From positions 1,116,001-1,180,000 of the forward strand of contig OZ251509.1 of the NCBI GenBank assembly GCA_965242855.1: DNA of 64,000 bases. The letters run 5' to 3'. A model generated the notes under the pieces. That model was not told where the DNA came from. It was given only the letters and a program-made list of their open reading frames with translations, and did no database searches. This document shows, in pieces, positions 9,109-18,328 of this stretch; positions within the stretch are counted from its first letter, which is position 1, and each line of letters begins with the position of its first letter. Position numbers and translations under genes: made by a program. This DNA comes from WTGU01 sp965242855. Its GTDB lineage: Bacteria > Pseudomonadota > Alphaproteobacteria > UBA828.

Positions 9109-10194
9109 TCACCTCAGCTTCAGGGTCGAAAGCCCGACCAGGGCGAGAATCACCGCGATCACCCAGAAGCGGATGACGATGGTCGGCTCCGCGAACCCCT
9201 TCTTCTCGAAGTGGTGGTGCAGCGGCGCCATGGCGAAGACGCGGCGCCCCAGGAGGCGGAACGACGCGACCTGCACGATCACCGAGACCGCCTCGAGCAC
9301 GAACAGGCCGCCGACGATGGCGAGCACGATCTCGTGCTTGGTCATCACCGCGACCACGCCGAGCGCCGCGCCCGCCGACAGCGACCCCGTATCGCCCATG
9401 AAGACCATGGCGGGCGGGGCGTTGAACCAGAGAAAGCCGAGCCCGGCGCCGACCAGGGCGCCGCAGAAGACTGCGAGCTCGCCGGTGCCGGGCACGTGAT
9501 GCACCTGGAGATAGTCGGAGAAGACCGAATTGCCGACGATGTAGGCGATCAGCGCGAAGCAGCTTCCGGCGATCATGATCGGCACGATCGCGAGCCCGTC
9601 GAGGCCGTCGGTCAGGTTGACGGCGTTCGCCGCGCCGATGAGCACGAAGGCGCCGAAGGGCACGGAGAACCAGCCGATGTCGATCAGCACCGACTTCACG
9701 AAGGGCAGCGCCAGGCCGTGGTTGAGCGGCGTCTCCAGCAGCGCCGTGATCCAGTAGACGATGCCCAGCGCGAGCGCCGCCTCCAGGAGGAGCTTGGTGC
9801 GCCCGCCCAGGCCCTGGCTGCTGCGCCGCGTCACCTTGAGATAGTCGTCGGCGAAGCCGATGGCGCCGAAACCGAGCATGACCGCCAGCAAGACCCACAC
9901 ATAGGGGTTCGTCAGGTCCGCCCAGAGGAGCGTCGCCACCGTGATGCCGAGCAGGTTGAGGACCCCGCCCATGGTCGGCGTCCCCTGCTTGACCAGATGG
10001 CTCTGCGGCCCGTCGCTTCGGATCGGCTGCCCCGTTTCCTGGCGCGCGCGCAACAGGCGGATCAGGCGCGGGCCGAGGACGAAGCTGATCACCAGCGCCG
10101 TGAGGACGGCCGCCCCGGTACGAAACGTCAGATACTGGAAGACGTTGAAGGCGCCGACCGAGTCCGACAGCGGATAGAGGAGGTTGTAGAGCAT
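9109..10194 (-). CDS. mraY: Phospho-N-acetylmuramoyl-pentapeptide transferase MraY
   Basis: Integral membrane enzyme making lipid I from undecaprenyl phosphate and UDP-MurNAc-pentapeptide. Ten transmembrane segments are apparent. Diagnostic motifs are KQGTPTMGG, the Asp pair in GFADDYLKV, NAVNLTDGLDGLAI, FMGDTGSLSAG, and the histidine cluster PLHHHFEKKGFAEP. The 361 residues match the family. It lies 15 nt after the murF stop. Confidence 0.97.
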   Translation of the reverse strand: MLYNLLYPLSDSVGAFNVFQYLTFRTGAAVLTALVISFVLGPRLIRLLRARQETGQPIRSDGPQSHLVKQGTPTMGGVLNLLGITVATLLWADLTNPYVWVLLAVMLGFGAIGFADDYLKVTRRSSQGLGGRTKLLLEAALALGIVYWITALLETPLNHGLALPFVKSVLIDIGWFSVPFGAFVLIGAANAVNLTDGLDGLAIVPIMIAGSCFALIAYIVGNSVFSDYLQVHHVPGTGELAVFCGALVGAGLGFLWFNAPPAMVFMGDTGSLSAGAALGVVAVMTKHEIVLAIVGGLFVLEAVSVIVQVASFRLLGRRVFAMAPLHHHFEKKGFAEPTIVIRFWVIAVILALVGLSTLKLR

Positions 10195-10209
10195 CGCGCG
10201 GCGCCTCCG

Positions 10210-11640
10210 TCATGGCCGGCGGAGGGGCGGGGCGTCCGCGAGCAGGCCCTCCACCACCCGGCTCATGCGGCTCCCCAGCGAGCCCTTGACCAGGAGCACG
10301 TCGCCGGCGCGGAGTTCGGCGCGCAGGCGGGGGAGCAGGCTCTCCGCATCCGGCGCGTGGGCGCCGCGGCGCGGACGGGCGAGGGCGCGGTGGAGATGCG
10401 CCGTCAACGCGCCCGCCGTGAAGACGCGATCGATGCCGGCCGCTTCGAGATCGCCGGCCAGATCGGCGTGCCACCGTGCCGCCGAATCGCCCAGTTCCAG
10501 CATGTCGCCGAGGGCCGCCAGGCGTCGCCCCTCCGGCCGCGCGGGCGCGGTCTCGGCCAGGGTCGCGATCGCCGCGCGGACGGCCGCGGGACTCGCGTTG
10601 TAGCTCTCGTCGATCAACGCGCAGGCGCCGTTTTCGAGCGCGACCCGGTGACGCCTTCCCCGGCCCGCGATCGGCGCGACCGCGCGGAGCGCGTCGGCGG
10701 CGCGGGTGAGCGACACGCCGGCGGCGCCGGCGGCGGCCACGGCGGCGACGCTGTTCAGCGCCCAGTGCCGGCCCGAAAGGGCGATCTCGTATTCGATCTC
10801 GGCGCCTTCGAAGGACGCCGCCACCGTGCCGCCGGCGCCGGCCGGGCGCCATGCGACGAGGCGCGCGTCCGCCTCCGCGCTCTCGCCGAAGGCGACGACG
10901 CGCTTGGCGCCGGCCCTGCGCGCCGCCTTCGCGAGGCGGTCGAAATAGGCGTTGTCGCGGTTCAGGACCGCGACGCCGCCCGCTTCGAGGCCCGCGAATA
11001 TTTCCGCCTTCGCGTCGGCCACGGCGGCCAGATCGGGGAACATTTCCGTGTGGACCGCCGCGACGGTGGTGATCAGGGCGACGTGCGGGCGGACCAGGCG
11101 CGACAGCGGTTCGATCTCGCCCGCGTGGTTCATCCCGATTTCGAACACGCCGTAGGCGGCCTCGCGCGGGAGGCGGGCGAGGCTGAGAGGGGTGCCGATG
11201 TGGTTGTTGAGGTTGCCCTCGCTCGCGGCGGTGCGGCCGCCGCGAGCGAGGGCCGCGGCGAGCAGTTCCTTGGTTCCCGTCTTCCCGACGCTGCCCGTGA
11301 CGGCGACGATGCGCGCCGCGCTCCGCGTTCGGGCCTGCGCCGCCAGGGTGCGCAGGCCTTCGAAGGTGTCCACGACGATCAGCAGCGGCGCGCCTCTGGG
11401 ATGTTTCGCGGGCCGGCGGGTCACCATCGCCGCCGCGGCCGCGCGTTCGAACGCCGCATTCACGAAATCGTGACCGTCGTGGTTGGGGCCGGCCAGGGCG
11501 ACGAACAGATCGCCGGCTTCCGTCTTCCGGCTGTCGATCGACACGCCGTCGGCGGTCCAGGGCGCGCCGGCCCGCCCGCCGGTGGCGGCGGCGGCTTCGG
11601 CCGAGGTCCAGAGCGGGCGCATGCCGGGATGCCGCCTCAT
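10210..11640 (-). CDS. murF: UDP-MurNAc-tripeptide--D-alanyl-D-alanine ligase MurF
   Basis: Mur ligase attaching D-Ala-D-Ala to complete the pentapeptide. The ATP loop VTGSVGKTGTKELLAA is near residue 115. GMNHAGEIEPL, LIDESYNASPAAVRAAIATL and AALGDMLELGDSA mark the later domains. Length 476 is normal. The start overlaps the murE stop by 4 nt. Codon use matches the rest of the cluster. Confidence 0.95.
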   Translation of the reverse strand: MRRHPGMRPLWTSAEAAAATGGRAGAPWTADGVSIDSRKTEAGDLFVALAGPNHDGHDFVNAAFERAAAAAMVTRRPAKHPRGAPLLIVVDTFEGLRTLAAQARTRSAARIVAVTGSVGKTGTKELLAAALARGGRTAASEGNLNNHIGTPLSLARLPREAAYGVFEIGMNHAGEIEPLSRLVRPHVALITTVAAVHTEMFPDLAAVADAKAEIFAGLEAGGVAVLNRDNAYFDRLAKAARRAGAKRVVAFGESAEADARLVAWRPAGAGGTVAASFEGAEIEYEIALSGRHWALNSVAAVAAAGAAGVSLTRAADALRAVAPIAGRGRRHRVALENGACALIDESYNASPAAVRAAIATLAETAPARPEGRRLAALGDMLELGDSAARWHADLAGDLEAAGIDRVFTAGALTAHLHRALARPRRGAHAPDAESLLPRLRAELRAGDVLLVKGSLGSRMSRVVEGLLADAPPLRRP

Positions 11641-13106
11641 GCCGCGTTTCCTTCCGCCATCCGGGCCAGGGCGCGGCGGGTCGCGGTGGCATCGTCGAAA
11701 TCGATCACGCGGTCGCCGACCGTTTGCCCCCGCTCGTGGCCCTTGCCGGCGACGAGCAGGACGTCACCGCCGGCGAGGCATCGGACGGCGGCGCGGACCG
11801 CACCGCCGCGATCGCCGATCTCGGTCGCCTCCGGACAGCCTTCGAGGATCGCCCGGCGGATGGCCGCCGGATCTTCGCCGCGCGGATTGTCGTCGGTGAC
11901 GAAAATCCGGTCGGCGAGGGCGGAAGCGACCCGGCCCATCGCGTGCCGCTTGCCCGCGTCCCGCTCGCCGCCGCAGCCGAACACGAGCACGAGCTTCCCG
12001 GCGGCCAGCGGGCGGGCGGCCCGCAGCGCCGCCGACAGCGCGTCGGGCGTGTGGGCGTAGTCCACGAAGACGGTGGCGCCGGCCGGATGCCCCGCGATTC
12101 TTTCAAGCCGTCCGCGCACGCCGCGCAGGCTTCCCAGGGCCGCCGGAATCGCCGCCGGTGCGGCTCCCGTCGCCAGCGCGAGGCCGGCGGCCGCCAGCGC
12201 GTTGCAGGCCTGGAACGCGCCGGGCAACGGCAGCGCGACCCGGTGCGCGGACTCGAAAATCGCGACCGAAAGTTCCTGCCCGGCCGGCGTGTCGCGCCGG
12301 TGCAGCAACCGCAGGTCCGCGCCGTTCTCCCCGAAGGTCAGGACCCGCTGCCCGCGGGCCCGGCAGCGCGCGGCGATCCCTGCGGAATGCTCGTCGTCGG
12401 CGTTGAGCACCGCGGTTCCGTCCGCGGCCATGACCCGCTCGAAGAGGCCCGCCTTGGCTTCCAGGTAGGCCGCCCTGTCCGCGTGGTAATCCATATGGTC
12501 GCGGGTCAGGTTCGTGAAGGCGGCGGCGACGACGTTCACCCCGTCCAGCCGGTGCTGCGCCAAGCCGTGACTCGAGGCTTCGAGGGCCAGATGGTCGATG
12601 TTGCGGGCGGCGAGCTCGGCCAGAACGCGGTGCAGAGTGACCGGGTCGGGAGTGGTGTGCCGCAGCGGCCGGCACAGGCCGTCGGCGCGCGCGCCGAGGG
12701 TTCCCAGGGTCGCCGCCTTGCGGCCCGACGCTTCCCAGAGCTGGCGGGTGAATTCGGCGACCGAGGTCTTTCCGTTGGTGCCGGTCACGCAGGCGACCAC
12801 CTTCGGTTGGGAGCCGTGGAAGCGCGCCGCCATGAGGGCGAGCCGGCGCCGGGGGTTGGGATCGGTCACCAGCCTGGTGCGGGGGCCGGCGGCATCCGGG
12901 TCGGTTCCTTCGGGCGCGAGTACCGCCGCCGCGCCCCGCGCCACCGCATCCGGGATGAAGTCCGTCCCGCGCGCCCGCGTTCCGGCGAGCGCCGCGAACA
13001 GGTAGCCCGGCCGCACGTCGCGCGAATCCGACGCGAGGCCCCGGATGTCCACGTCGGCCGACGGCGGTTCCGATGCCGGCGGCACCATCAGCTCAGAAAG
13101 ACGCAT
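11637..13106 (-). CDS. murE: UDP-MurNAc-L-alanyl-D-glutamate--2,6-diaminopimelate ligase MurE
   Basis: Mur ligase adding the third stem residue. Seen are VTGTNGKTSVAEFTRQLWE, the metal/substrate motif EASSHGLAQHRLDGV, and VFVDYAHTPDALSAAL. TDDNPRGEDPAAIRRAI carries the DNPR signature that selects meso-diaminopimelate rather than lysine, as expected for a Gram-negative. The 489-residue product overlaps the ftsI 3' end by 14 nt. Confidence 0.96.
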   Translation of the reverse strand: MRLSELMVPPASEPPSADVDIRGLASDSRDVRPGYLFAALAGTRARGTDFIPDAVARGAAAVLAPEGTDPDAAGPRTRLVTDPNPRRRLALMAARFHGSQPKVVACVTGTNGKTSVAEFTRQLWEASGRKAATLGTLGARADGLCRPLRHTTPDPVTLHRVLAELAARNIDHLALEASSHGLAQHRLDGVNVVAAAFTNLTRDHMDYHADRAAYLEAKAGLFERVMAADGTAVLNADDEHSAGIAARCRARGQRVLTFGENGADLRLLHRRDTPAGQELSVAIFESAHRVALPLPGAFQACNALAAAGLALATGAAPAAIPAALGSLRGVRGRLERIAGHPAGATVFVDYAHTPDALSAALRAARPLAAGKLVLVFGCGGERDAGKRHAMGRVASALADRIFVTDDNPRGEDPAAIRRAILEGCPEATEIGDRGGAVRAAVRCLAGGDVLLVAGKGHERGQTVGDRVIDFDDATATRRALARMAEGNAA

Positions 13107-14835
13107 GCCGCCCCCGTTCGTTGTCGGCCTGCGCGAGCGCCGCTTCCTCTCCGGTCGCGTCGGGGACGGTCGATGGCGGTACGCCGAGGAGCGGCCCGAT
13201 CCGGGAAATGACGTCGCCGACCACCGGCGCCGCCGTCCATCCCGCCGTCGCGTAGCCGTAGGTCTCCGGGGTGCCCTTGGGCTCGTCCAGGAGCGCGAGC
13301 ACGGCGTAGCGCGGCCGGTCGATCGGAAACGCGCCGACGAAGTTCGATATCAGGCTGGAGCGCCGATAGCTGCCGCCGACCGCCTTCTCGGCGGTGCCGG
13401 TCTTGCCGCCGACCAGATAGCCGGCGGCCCCGGCCTTCTTGCCGGTGCCCTCCGCCACCGCGAGATACAGCAGCTTGCGCATGATCACCGAGGTTTCGGT
13501 GCTGATCACCCGCTGCGGCGTCGGTCGCGCGCGCGAGCCGTATTTGAGGAGCGTAGGCGTCACCTTGAAGCCGCCGTTGACGAGCGCGGCGAAGCCGGTG
13601 ACGAGGTGGAGCGGCGTGACCGCCAGCCCGTGGCCGAATCCGATGGTCATCGTGGCGAGGTCGCCCCAGCGCCGCGGCACGATCGGGCGGCCGCGCTCCG
13701 GCGTTTCCAACGGCACGGGCTCGAACATGCCGAGCGCCTTCAGGAAGGCCCGCTGGCGTTCCGGGCCCACGTCCACCGCCATGCGCGCGGCGCCGATATT
13801 GGAGGAGTGGGTGAGGATTTCAGGGACCGTCAACCAGCGATTCTCGGGGTGATGATCGCGGATGAGGAAGCGCGAGACCTTGAGCGGCTCGGTGGCGTCG
13901 TAGCGGTCTTCGAGCCGCGCGAGGCCCATGTCGAGGGCCATCGCGGCCGTGAACGGTTTGAAGGTGGAACCGAGCTCGTAAGTGCCGAGGGTCGCCCGGT
14001 TGAAGCGCGCGTCCGGTCGGCTCCGGTGCGGCGCCTTCGGATCGAAGGTCGGGAGGCTGACGAGCGCGAGCAGCGCGCCGCTGTCCACGTCCATGACGAT
14101 GCCGGCGGCGCCGGCCGCGCGATGCGCCGCCATGGCGCCTTCGAGCGTCTCCGCGAGCGCGTGCTGCACGCGGATGTCGATGGACAGGGCGAGCGGGCCG
14201 TCGCCGGCGGCGGCCCGCCGTCGAAGCTCTTCGTCGGCCGTCTTCTCGAATCCGGCGAGACCTCGGTTGTCCACGTCCGTATAGCCGAGCGCGTGGGCGA
14301 GGAGGCGGCCCTGGGGATAGACCCGCCGCTCCTCGCGCTTGAAGCCGAGCCCCGGAATGCCCAGCCGGTTGACGGCGTGGGCTTGCTCCGGCGTGATGTC
14401 GCGCCGAACCCAGGCGAAAGGCCTGTCGGAGGCGGCGAGACGCACCAGACGGTCCCGGTCGAGATCGGGCAGAACCCCGCCCAGCGCGGCGATGGCCTCC
14501 TCGGGAGCCGCGATCGCTCCGGGCTCGATATAAAGGGCGTGGGTCGGCAGGTTGGAGGCGAGCAGGACGCCGTTCCGGTCGACGATATCGGCACGCGCAG
14601 CCGAGTCGGCGGGGGCGGTCGCGGCGCTGCGGGCGCCGGTGCCCGGTGCGCCGGTCACCGCGACGTCGAACGTCCGCGCGGCGAGCACGCCGAAGCACAG
14701 GAGGAACGCGCCCGCCATGACGAAAAGCCGGCGGCGCGCGGTCCTCAGGCGCGGGTCCGCAGCCTCCCGCCCGTCGAGCGCCGAGGCCGGCGCCCGGCGG
14801 GCGCGCCACCAGCCGCGCACGAAAAGATCGTTCAT
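13093..14835 (-). CDS. ftsI: Septal transpeptidase FtsI (PBP3)
   Basis: Class B penicillin-binding protein that cross-links septal peptidoglycan and works with FtsW. A short basic cytoplasmic N-terminus is followed by one membrane anchor (LFVMAGAFLLCFGVLAARTF, near residues 38-57) and the non-catalytic pedestal. The transpeptidase domain has the active-site SxxK in GSTFKPFTAAMAL, the SSN triad in THSSNIGAARMA and KTG in GGKTGTAEKAV. Starting at ATG 14835 gives 580 residues and a 4-nt overlap with the ftsL stop; the frame is open further upstream inside ftsL and rsmH. Confidence 0.96.
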   Translation of the reverse strand: MNDLFVRGWWRARRAPASALDGREAADPRLRTARRRLFVMAGAFLLCFGVLAARTFDVAVTGAPGTGARSAATAPADSAARADIVDRNGVLLASNLPTHALYIEPGAIAAPEEAIAALGGVLPDLDRDRLVRLAASDRPFAWVRRDITPEQAHAVNRLGIPGLGFKREERRVYPQGRLLAHALGYTDVDNRGLAGFEKTADEELRRRAAAGDGPLALSIDIRVQHALAETLEGAMAAHRAAGAAGIVMDVDSGALLALVSLPTFDPKAPHRSRPDARFNRATLGTYELGSTFKPFTAAMALDMGLARLEDRYDATEPLKVSRFLIRDHHPENRWLTVPEILTHSSNIGAARMAVDVGPERQRAFLKALGMFEPVPLETPERGRPIVPRRWGDLATMTIGFGHGLAVTPLHLVTGFAALVNGGFKVTPTLLKYGSRARPTPQRVISTETSVIMRKLLYLAVAEGTGKKAGAAGYLVGGKTGTAEKAVGGSYRRSSLISNFVGAFPIDRPRYAVLALLDEPKGTPETYGYATAGWTAAPVVGDVISRIGPLLGVPPSTVPDATGEEAALAQADNERGRHASF

Positions 14836-15149
14836 CGCGTCCCTCCCTCGTCGACCAGCGCCGTGGCGGCCGGAGCCTCGCCCGCCTTCGCCTGCGGCCG
14901 GTGCACCTGCCACGGCCGCACGGGTTCGAGGGTGAGGTAGCGCTCGGCGAGATCGGCGATTCGCGTCGGACGGTTCAGGTAGCTCCACTCGGAGCGGAGC
15001 ACCCGGATCGCCTCGACATGGCGCTGCCTCTCGAGGTCGAGAGCGGCGAACGCGCGTTCCAGGTCCCTCACCTCGTACTTCACGATGAACAGCGCGAGCA
15101 TCGCGACGACGATCGCGCCGATCGAGGCGATGACCGCCAGCCGCCTCAT
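14832..15149 (-). CDS. ftsL: Cell division protein FtsL
   Basis: Small bitopic divisome protein that pairs with FtsB and FtsQ. At 105 residues it has one membrane segment (LAVIASIGAIVVAMLALFIV) immediately after MRR. A periplasmic coiled-coil stretch follows (YEVRDLERAFAALDLERQ, then LRSEWSYLNRP), ending in the typical IADLAERYLTLEPV. ATG 15149 is chosen over the ATG seven codons upstream because it overlaps the rsmH stop as ATGA, the pattern used across this operon. The call rests on topology, motif and position, since FtsL sequences are poorly conserved. Confidence 0.9.
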   Translation of the reverse strand: MRRLAVIASIGAIVVAMLALFIVKYEVRDLERAFAALDLERQRHVEAIRVLRSEWSYLNRPTRIADLAERYLTLEPVRPWQVHRPQAKAGEAPAATALVDEGGTR

Positions 15150-16117
15150 GCCGCGCGCCTCTCGGGCCACGCCGGCGCGGCGGTTCGTTCGGCAACCCGC
15201 ATCCTGGCCGAACGGGCGCGGGGGTTCGCCGCGATCTCGGCTCCATCCGGCCTGCGCGGCCGCCGCGTCACGAGCCTGAACGTCGGAGCGGGCGGTTTCG
15301 CGGCGGGGTCCGGCCGGTGGCGGTTCGGCTGCGCCCGCCCGCTGCGCTCCTGGAAGAAGTGCTTGACCGGCCGGTCCTCCAGCGAGTGAAAGGACACCAC
15401 CAGCGCCCGGCCGCCGGGCCGCAGGAGGCGCTCGATCTGGCGGAGCCCGCGCTCGATCTCGCCGATCTCGTCGTTGACGTGAATGCGCAGCGCCTGGAAG
15501 GTCCGGGTCGCCGGGTCGATGCCGCCGCGCCCCCGGCGGGCGGCGACGGGCCGCACGATCGCCGCGAGCCGGCTCGTCCGGGTGATCGGGGCGTCCGCGC
15601 GCGCCGTGACGATCGCCCGGGCGACCGCGCGGGCGCGGCGTTCCTCGCCGAAGGCGGCGACGATCGCGGCCAATTCGTCTTCCGAGCCGGCGTTGACCAC
15701 GTCGGCCGCAGTCGGCCCCGCGCCGTCCCGGTCCATCCGCATGTCGAGCGGCCCGTCGCAGCGGAAAGAGAAACCGCGCACCGAGTCGGCGAGCTGGAGG
15801 GAGGAGAGCCCCGGATCGAGGGCGATGCCGTCTACGGCGGTCACGTCGTGGGGAAGCAGCAGGCTGGCCATCTCGGCGAACCGGCCGTGAACCAGGACCA
15901 GCCGGCCGCCGAAGCGCGCCGCGAGGGCGTCGCCGCCGCGGAGAGCCTCCGCGTCGCGGTCGATCGCGTACACCTTGCAGGACGCGGCCTCGAGCAGGGC
16001 CCTGCTGTAGCCGCCGCCGCCGAAGGTGCCGTCCACATAGACGCCACCGTCCCGGGGCGCGACGAGGGCGAGCATCGCGTCCTTCATGACCGGGATATGG
16101 CCCCGCCCGGCGCTCAT
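15146..16117 (-). CDS. rsmH: 16S rRNA (cytosine-1402 N4) methyltransferase RsmH (MraW)
   Basis: SAM-dependent methyltransferase modifying C1402 of 16S rRNA. N-terminal GHIPVMKDAMLALVAPRDGG, the SAM loop VDGTFGGGGYSRALLE, and later LVVSFHSLEDRPVKHFF are family hallmarks. The 323-residue product starts at ATG 16117, overlapping the mraZ stop by 4 nt. The frame remains open upstream inside mraZ, but the conserved N-terminus fixes the start. The usual LGVSS motif is replaced by DPGLSSLQL, a mild variation. Confidence 0.95.
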   Translation of the reverse strand: MSAGRGHIPVMKDAMLALVAPRDGGVYVDGTFGGGGYSRALLEAASCKVYAIDRDAEALRGGDALAARFGGRLVLVHGRFAEMASLLLPHDVTAVDGIALDPGLSSLQLADSVRGFSFRCDGPLDMRMDRDGAGPTAADVVNAGSEDELAAIVAAFGEERRARAVARAIVTARADAPITRTSRLAAIVRPVAARRGRGGIDPATRTFQALRIHVNDEIGEIERGLRQIERLLRPGGRALVVSFHSLEDRPVKHFFQERSGRAQPNRHRPDPAAKPPAPTFRLVTRRPRRPDGAEIAANPRARSARMRVAERTAAPAWPERRAA

Positions 16118-16596
16118 CCGCCGCCCTCGGGCGCCGGCGGTCGATCGGGCTGCCTCCCGTCGATGCGCGCCTTGGCTGCGCGCTTCGCCTTGGCTGCGCG
16201 CTGCACTTCCTTGAATGCCGCCGGCTCCCATATGTGGAAGTGCTTGCCGAGACCGACGATGGCGGCCTGATCCGAGAGTCCCGCGTGCGCGATCAGATCG
16301 TCCGGCAACGTGACGCGCCCGTCGCCGTCGAAGGCAAGCTCTCGAACTTGGGAGAAGAGCGCTATGCGCTCGTCGTCGAACTCCTCCGAGAACGGGTCGG
16401 TTTGGTCGTACTGGGCACCGATCTTCTCAAGCCAGTCCATCCCGCAACCTTGCACTGCCGGATGGTGGAGCGCCGGGAAGGCGGCTATACTGTCGAGACC
16501 CTGTTTGGCCAGGGCGTTGCGGTAGGCTGCAGGGACCGAGACCCGTCCCTTCCGATCCACCTTGTTGTACACCACGTCGGTGTAGCGAAAAGCCAC
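16114..16596 (-). CDS. mraZ: Transcriptional regulator MraZ
   Basis: DNA-binding repressor of the dcw operon. Two SpoVT/AbrB-type halves are visible, with NKVDRKGRVSVPAAYRNAL near residue 10 and FDGDGRVTLPDDLIAHAG near 85. A C-terminal extension rich in Ala/Lys/Arg/Pro follows. GTG 16596 is taken as the start because the AGGGAG about 9 nt ahead is a good ribosome site and MraZ proteins begin at this strand; an upstream ATG at 16668 would lie inside the operator. Length 160. It is the first gene of the 15-gene operon and probably represses itself through the TGGGA boxes upstream. Confidence 0.93.
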   Translation of the reverse strand: MAFRYTDVVYNKVDRKGRVSVPAAYRNALAKQGLDSIAAFPALHHPAVQGCGMDWLEKIGAQYDQTDPFSEEFDDERIALFSQVRELAFDGDGRVTLPDDLIAHAGLSDQAAIVGLGKHFHIWEPAAFKEVQRAAKAKRAAKARIDGRQPDRPPAPEGGG

Positions 16597-16647
16597 TGTT
16601 CCGCTCCCTGGCGTGTGCGGACCTCGGTCGGTTCGCTCTGCCTGATC

Positions 16648-16693
16648 CGGGATAGGATGGGATAGCATGGGATTTTATGGGATGGCATGTCAA
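16648..16693 (-). promoter_or_regulatory. dcw promoter region with MraZ box
   Basis: Three TGGGA pentamers at 16658, 16668 and 16678 (plus-strand reading), each separated by 5 nt, with a degenerate CGGGA at 16648. This matches the known MraZ operator form of TGGGN repeats with 5-nt spacers. A TTGACA hexamer reads on the minus strand at 16693-16688, so the boxes fall across the -35/-10 spacer and -10 area of a candidate mraZ promoter. No strong -10 hexamer is evident. The boxes face opposite to mraZ. Autorepression is inferred. Confidence 0.75.
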
Positions 16694-16867
16694 CAAAAAA
16701 ATTTGAGACATCGTGAAAAAGAATGCCGGTTATCGGTGCAGATCACTTGTTCAAGTTATGTTCTTTACGGCGCACAATGGCGCCCACGGCACGGAATTCG
16801 GTGTGCATGCGGTTTATCTTGCGGGGAGTCTTCTTCCGCCCCCCAGATGTTGTAAGTGGGGAGGGAA

Positions 16868-17260
<393 letters not shown>

Positions 17261-17355
17261 TTCTGGTTACGCGTCGGCGGCGGCGCGGTCAAGGCTTTCT
17301 CCGGGGCGGCGGGCGCGGCGCCCGCGCCCGCCGCCCCGAACGGTTTCGGCCGCGC

Positions 17356-18237
17356 TCAGCCGCCGTGGAAAATGGAGAGCGCCATGCGCCGGACATGGGT
17401 CGGCAGGTGCTCGTCGTAGCCCTTCCATTCGGCGTATTGCGGAAGCTTCAGCTCCTGCGGCCACGTCGCCATGTTCATCATCACCTGCATCGGCCCGCCT
17501 TCCTGCATGGCCTTCTGGATCGCGCCGCCCACGAGCATGAACAGGTCTTCCACGAATGCCGCGTTCTCGTCGACGATCCGCACCGAGGTGTCGTCCGAGT
17601 GGGCGTTGACCGCGTGGAGCAGGTCCATCTTCTGCAGCTCCTGCAACACCCGACGGATCGCCAAGTAGTTGTCGTCGTCCATCCACATCCCGTGGGTCAG
17701 CGAGCGGTCCTCGTAGAGGTCGGCGGTGAAGGCGATGCGCTCTTCCGGCAGGTGCACCACGGTGGAGCCGAAACCGTCGGCCGGGCCGAAATACAGCAGG
17801 TTTACCGTCGGTCCGCGAAAATCCACCGTCAGGGAATCGGTGAACGTCACGTCCACGTTCTTGGGGACCATGCCGCTCAAATCCAGATCGAAGACCGCCT
17901 GGCAGGAGGCATGGCAGATCACCTGGGCTTCGGGGAAGACCTCGGTGCCGCCCACGTGGTCGTAATGCTCGTGGGAGAGGATGATCCTGGTCACCGGCTT
18001 GTCGGTGATTTCGGCGATGGCGGCCTTCATCGACTGCGCCCGGGGAGTGAAGGACGGATCGGTGACCAGCACTCCGTCCTCTCCGATCACCACCAGGCTC
18101 ACGTAGTGGGACTCGCTCATCATGTACACGTTGTCGGCGAGTTGCTTCACCACAGGCGCCGCCAGCGCCGCCGGGGCCACCGAAACGGCCAGGACGGCGA
18201 CGGCGGCGGCGGCGGCTTTTTCGAGTTTGCCAAGCAT
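17356..18237 (-). CDS. Exported metallo-beta-lactamase-fold hydrolase
   Basis: A 293-residue protein with a clear Sec signal peptide (AAAAAVAVLAVSVAPAALAA, cleavage near residue 26) followed by an MBL-fold domain. The zinc motif is ILSHEHYDHVGGTEVF (HxHxDH). Further histidines occur in QVICHASC and in NAHSDDT, and an aspartate occurs in IAFTADLYEDRSL, so a dinuclear site is plausible. Substrate is unknown; related periplasmic proteins include quinoprotein-relay or SoxH-like proteins, which cannot be told apart here. It lies alone between rnpB and an M20 peptidase on the same strand. Confidence 0.85.
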   Translation of the reverse strand: MLGKLEKAAAAAVAVLAVSVAPAALAAPVVKQLADNVYMMSESHYVSLVVIGEDGVLVTDPSFTPRAQSMKAAIAEITDKPVTRIILSHEHYDHVGGTEVFPEAQVICHASCQAVFDLDLSGMVPKNVDVTFTDSLTVDFRGPTVNLLYFGPADGFGSTVVHLPEERIAFTADLYEDRSLTHGMWMDDDNYLAIRRVLQELQKMDLLHAVNAHSDDTSVRIVDENAAFVEDLFMLVGGAIQKAMQEGGPMQVMMNMATWPQELKLPQYAEWKGYDEHLPTHVRRMALSIFHGG

Positions 18238-18328
18238 GGTTCCGCTCCATCGGTTGCGAGGGCGGTTCGGGCGTCCGGTACGGCCGCCAGCCCGCCATAT
18301 CCTCTATATGGGTTTCCGCTCGGGTTTG

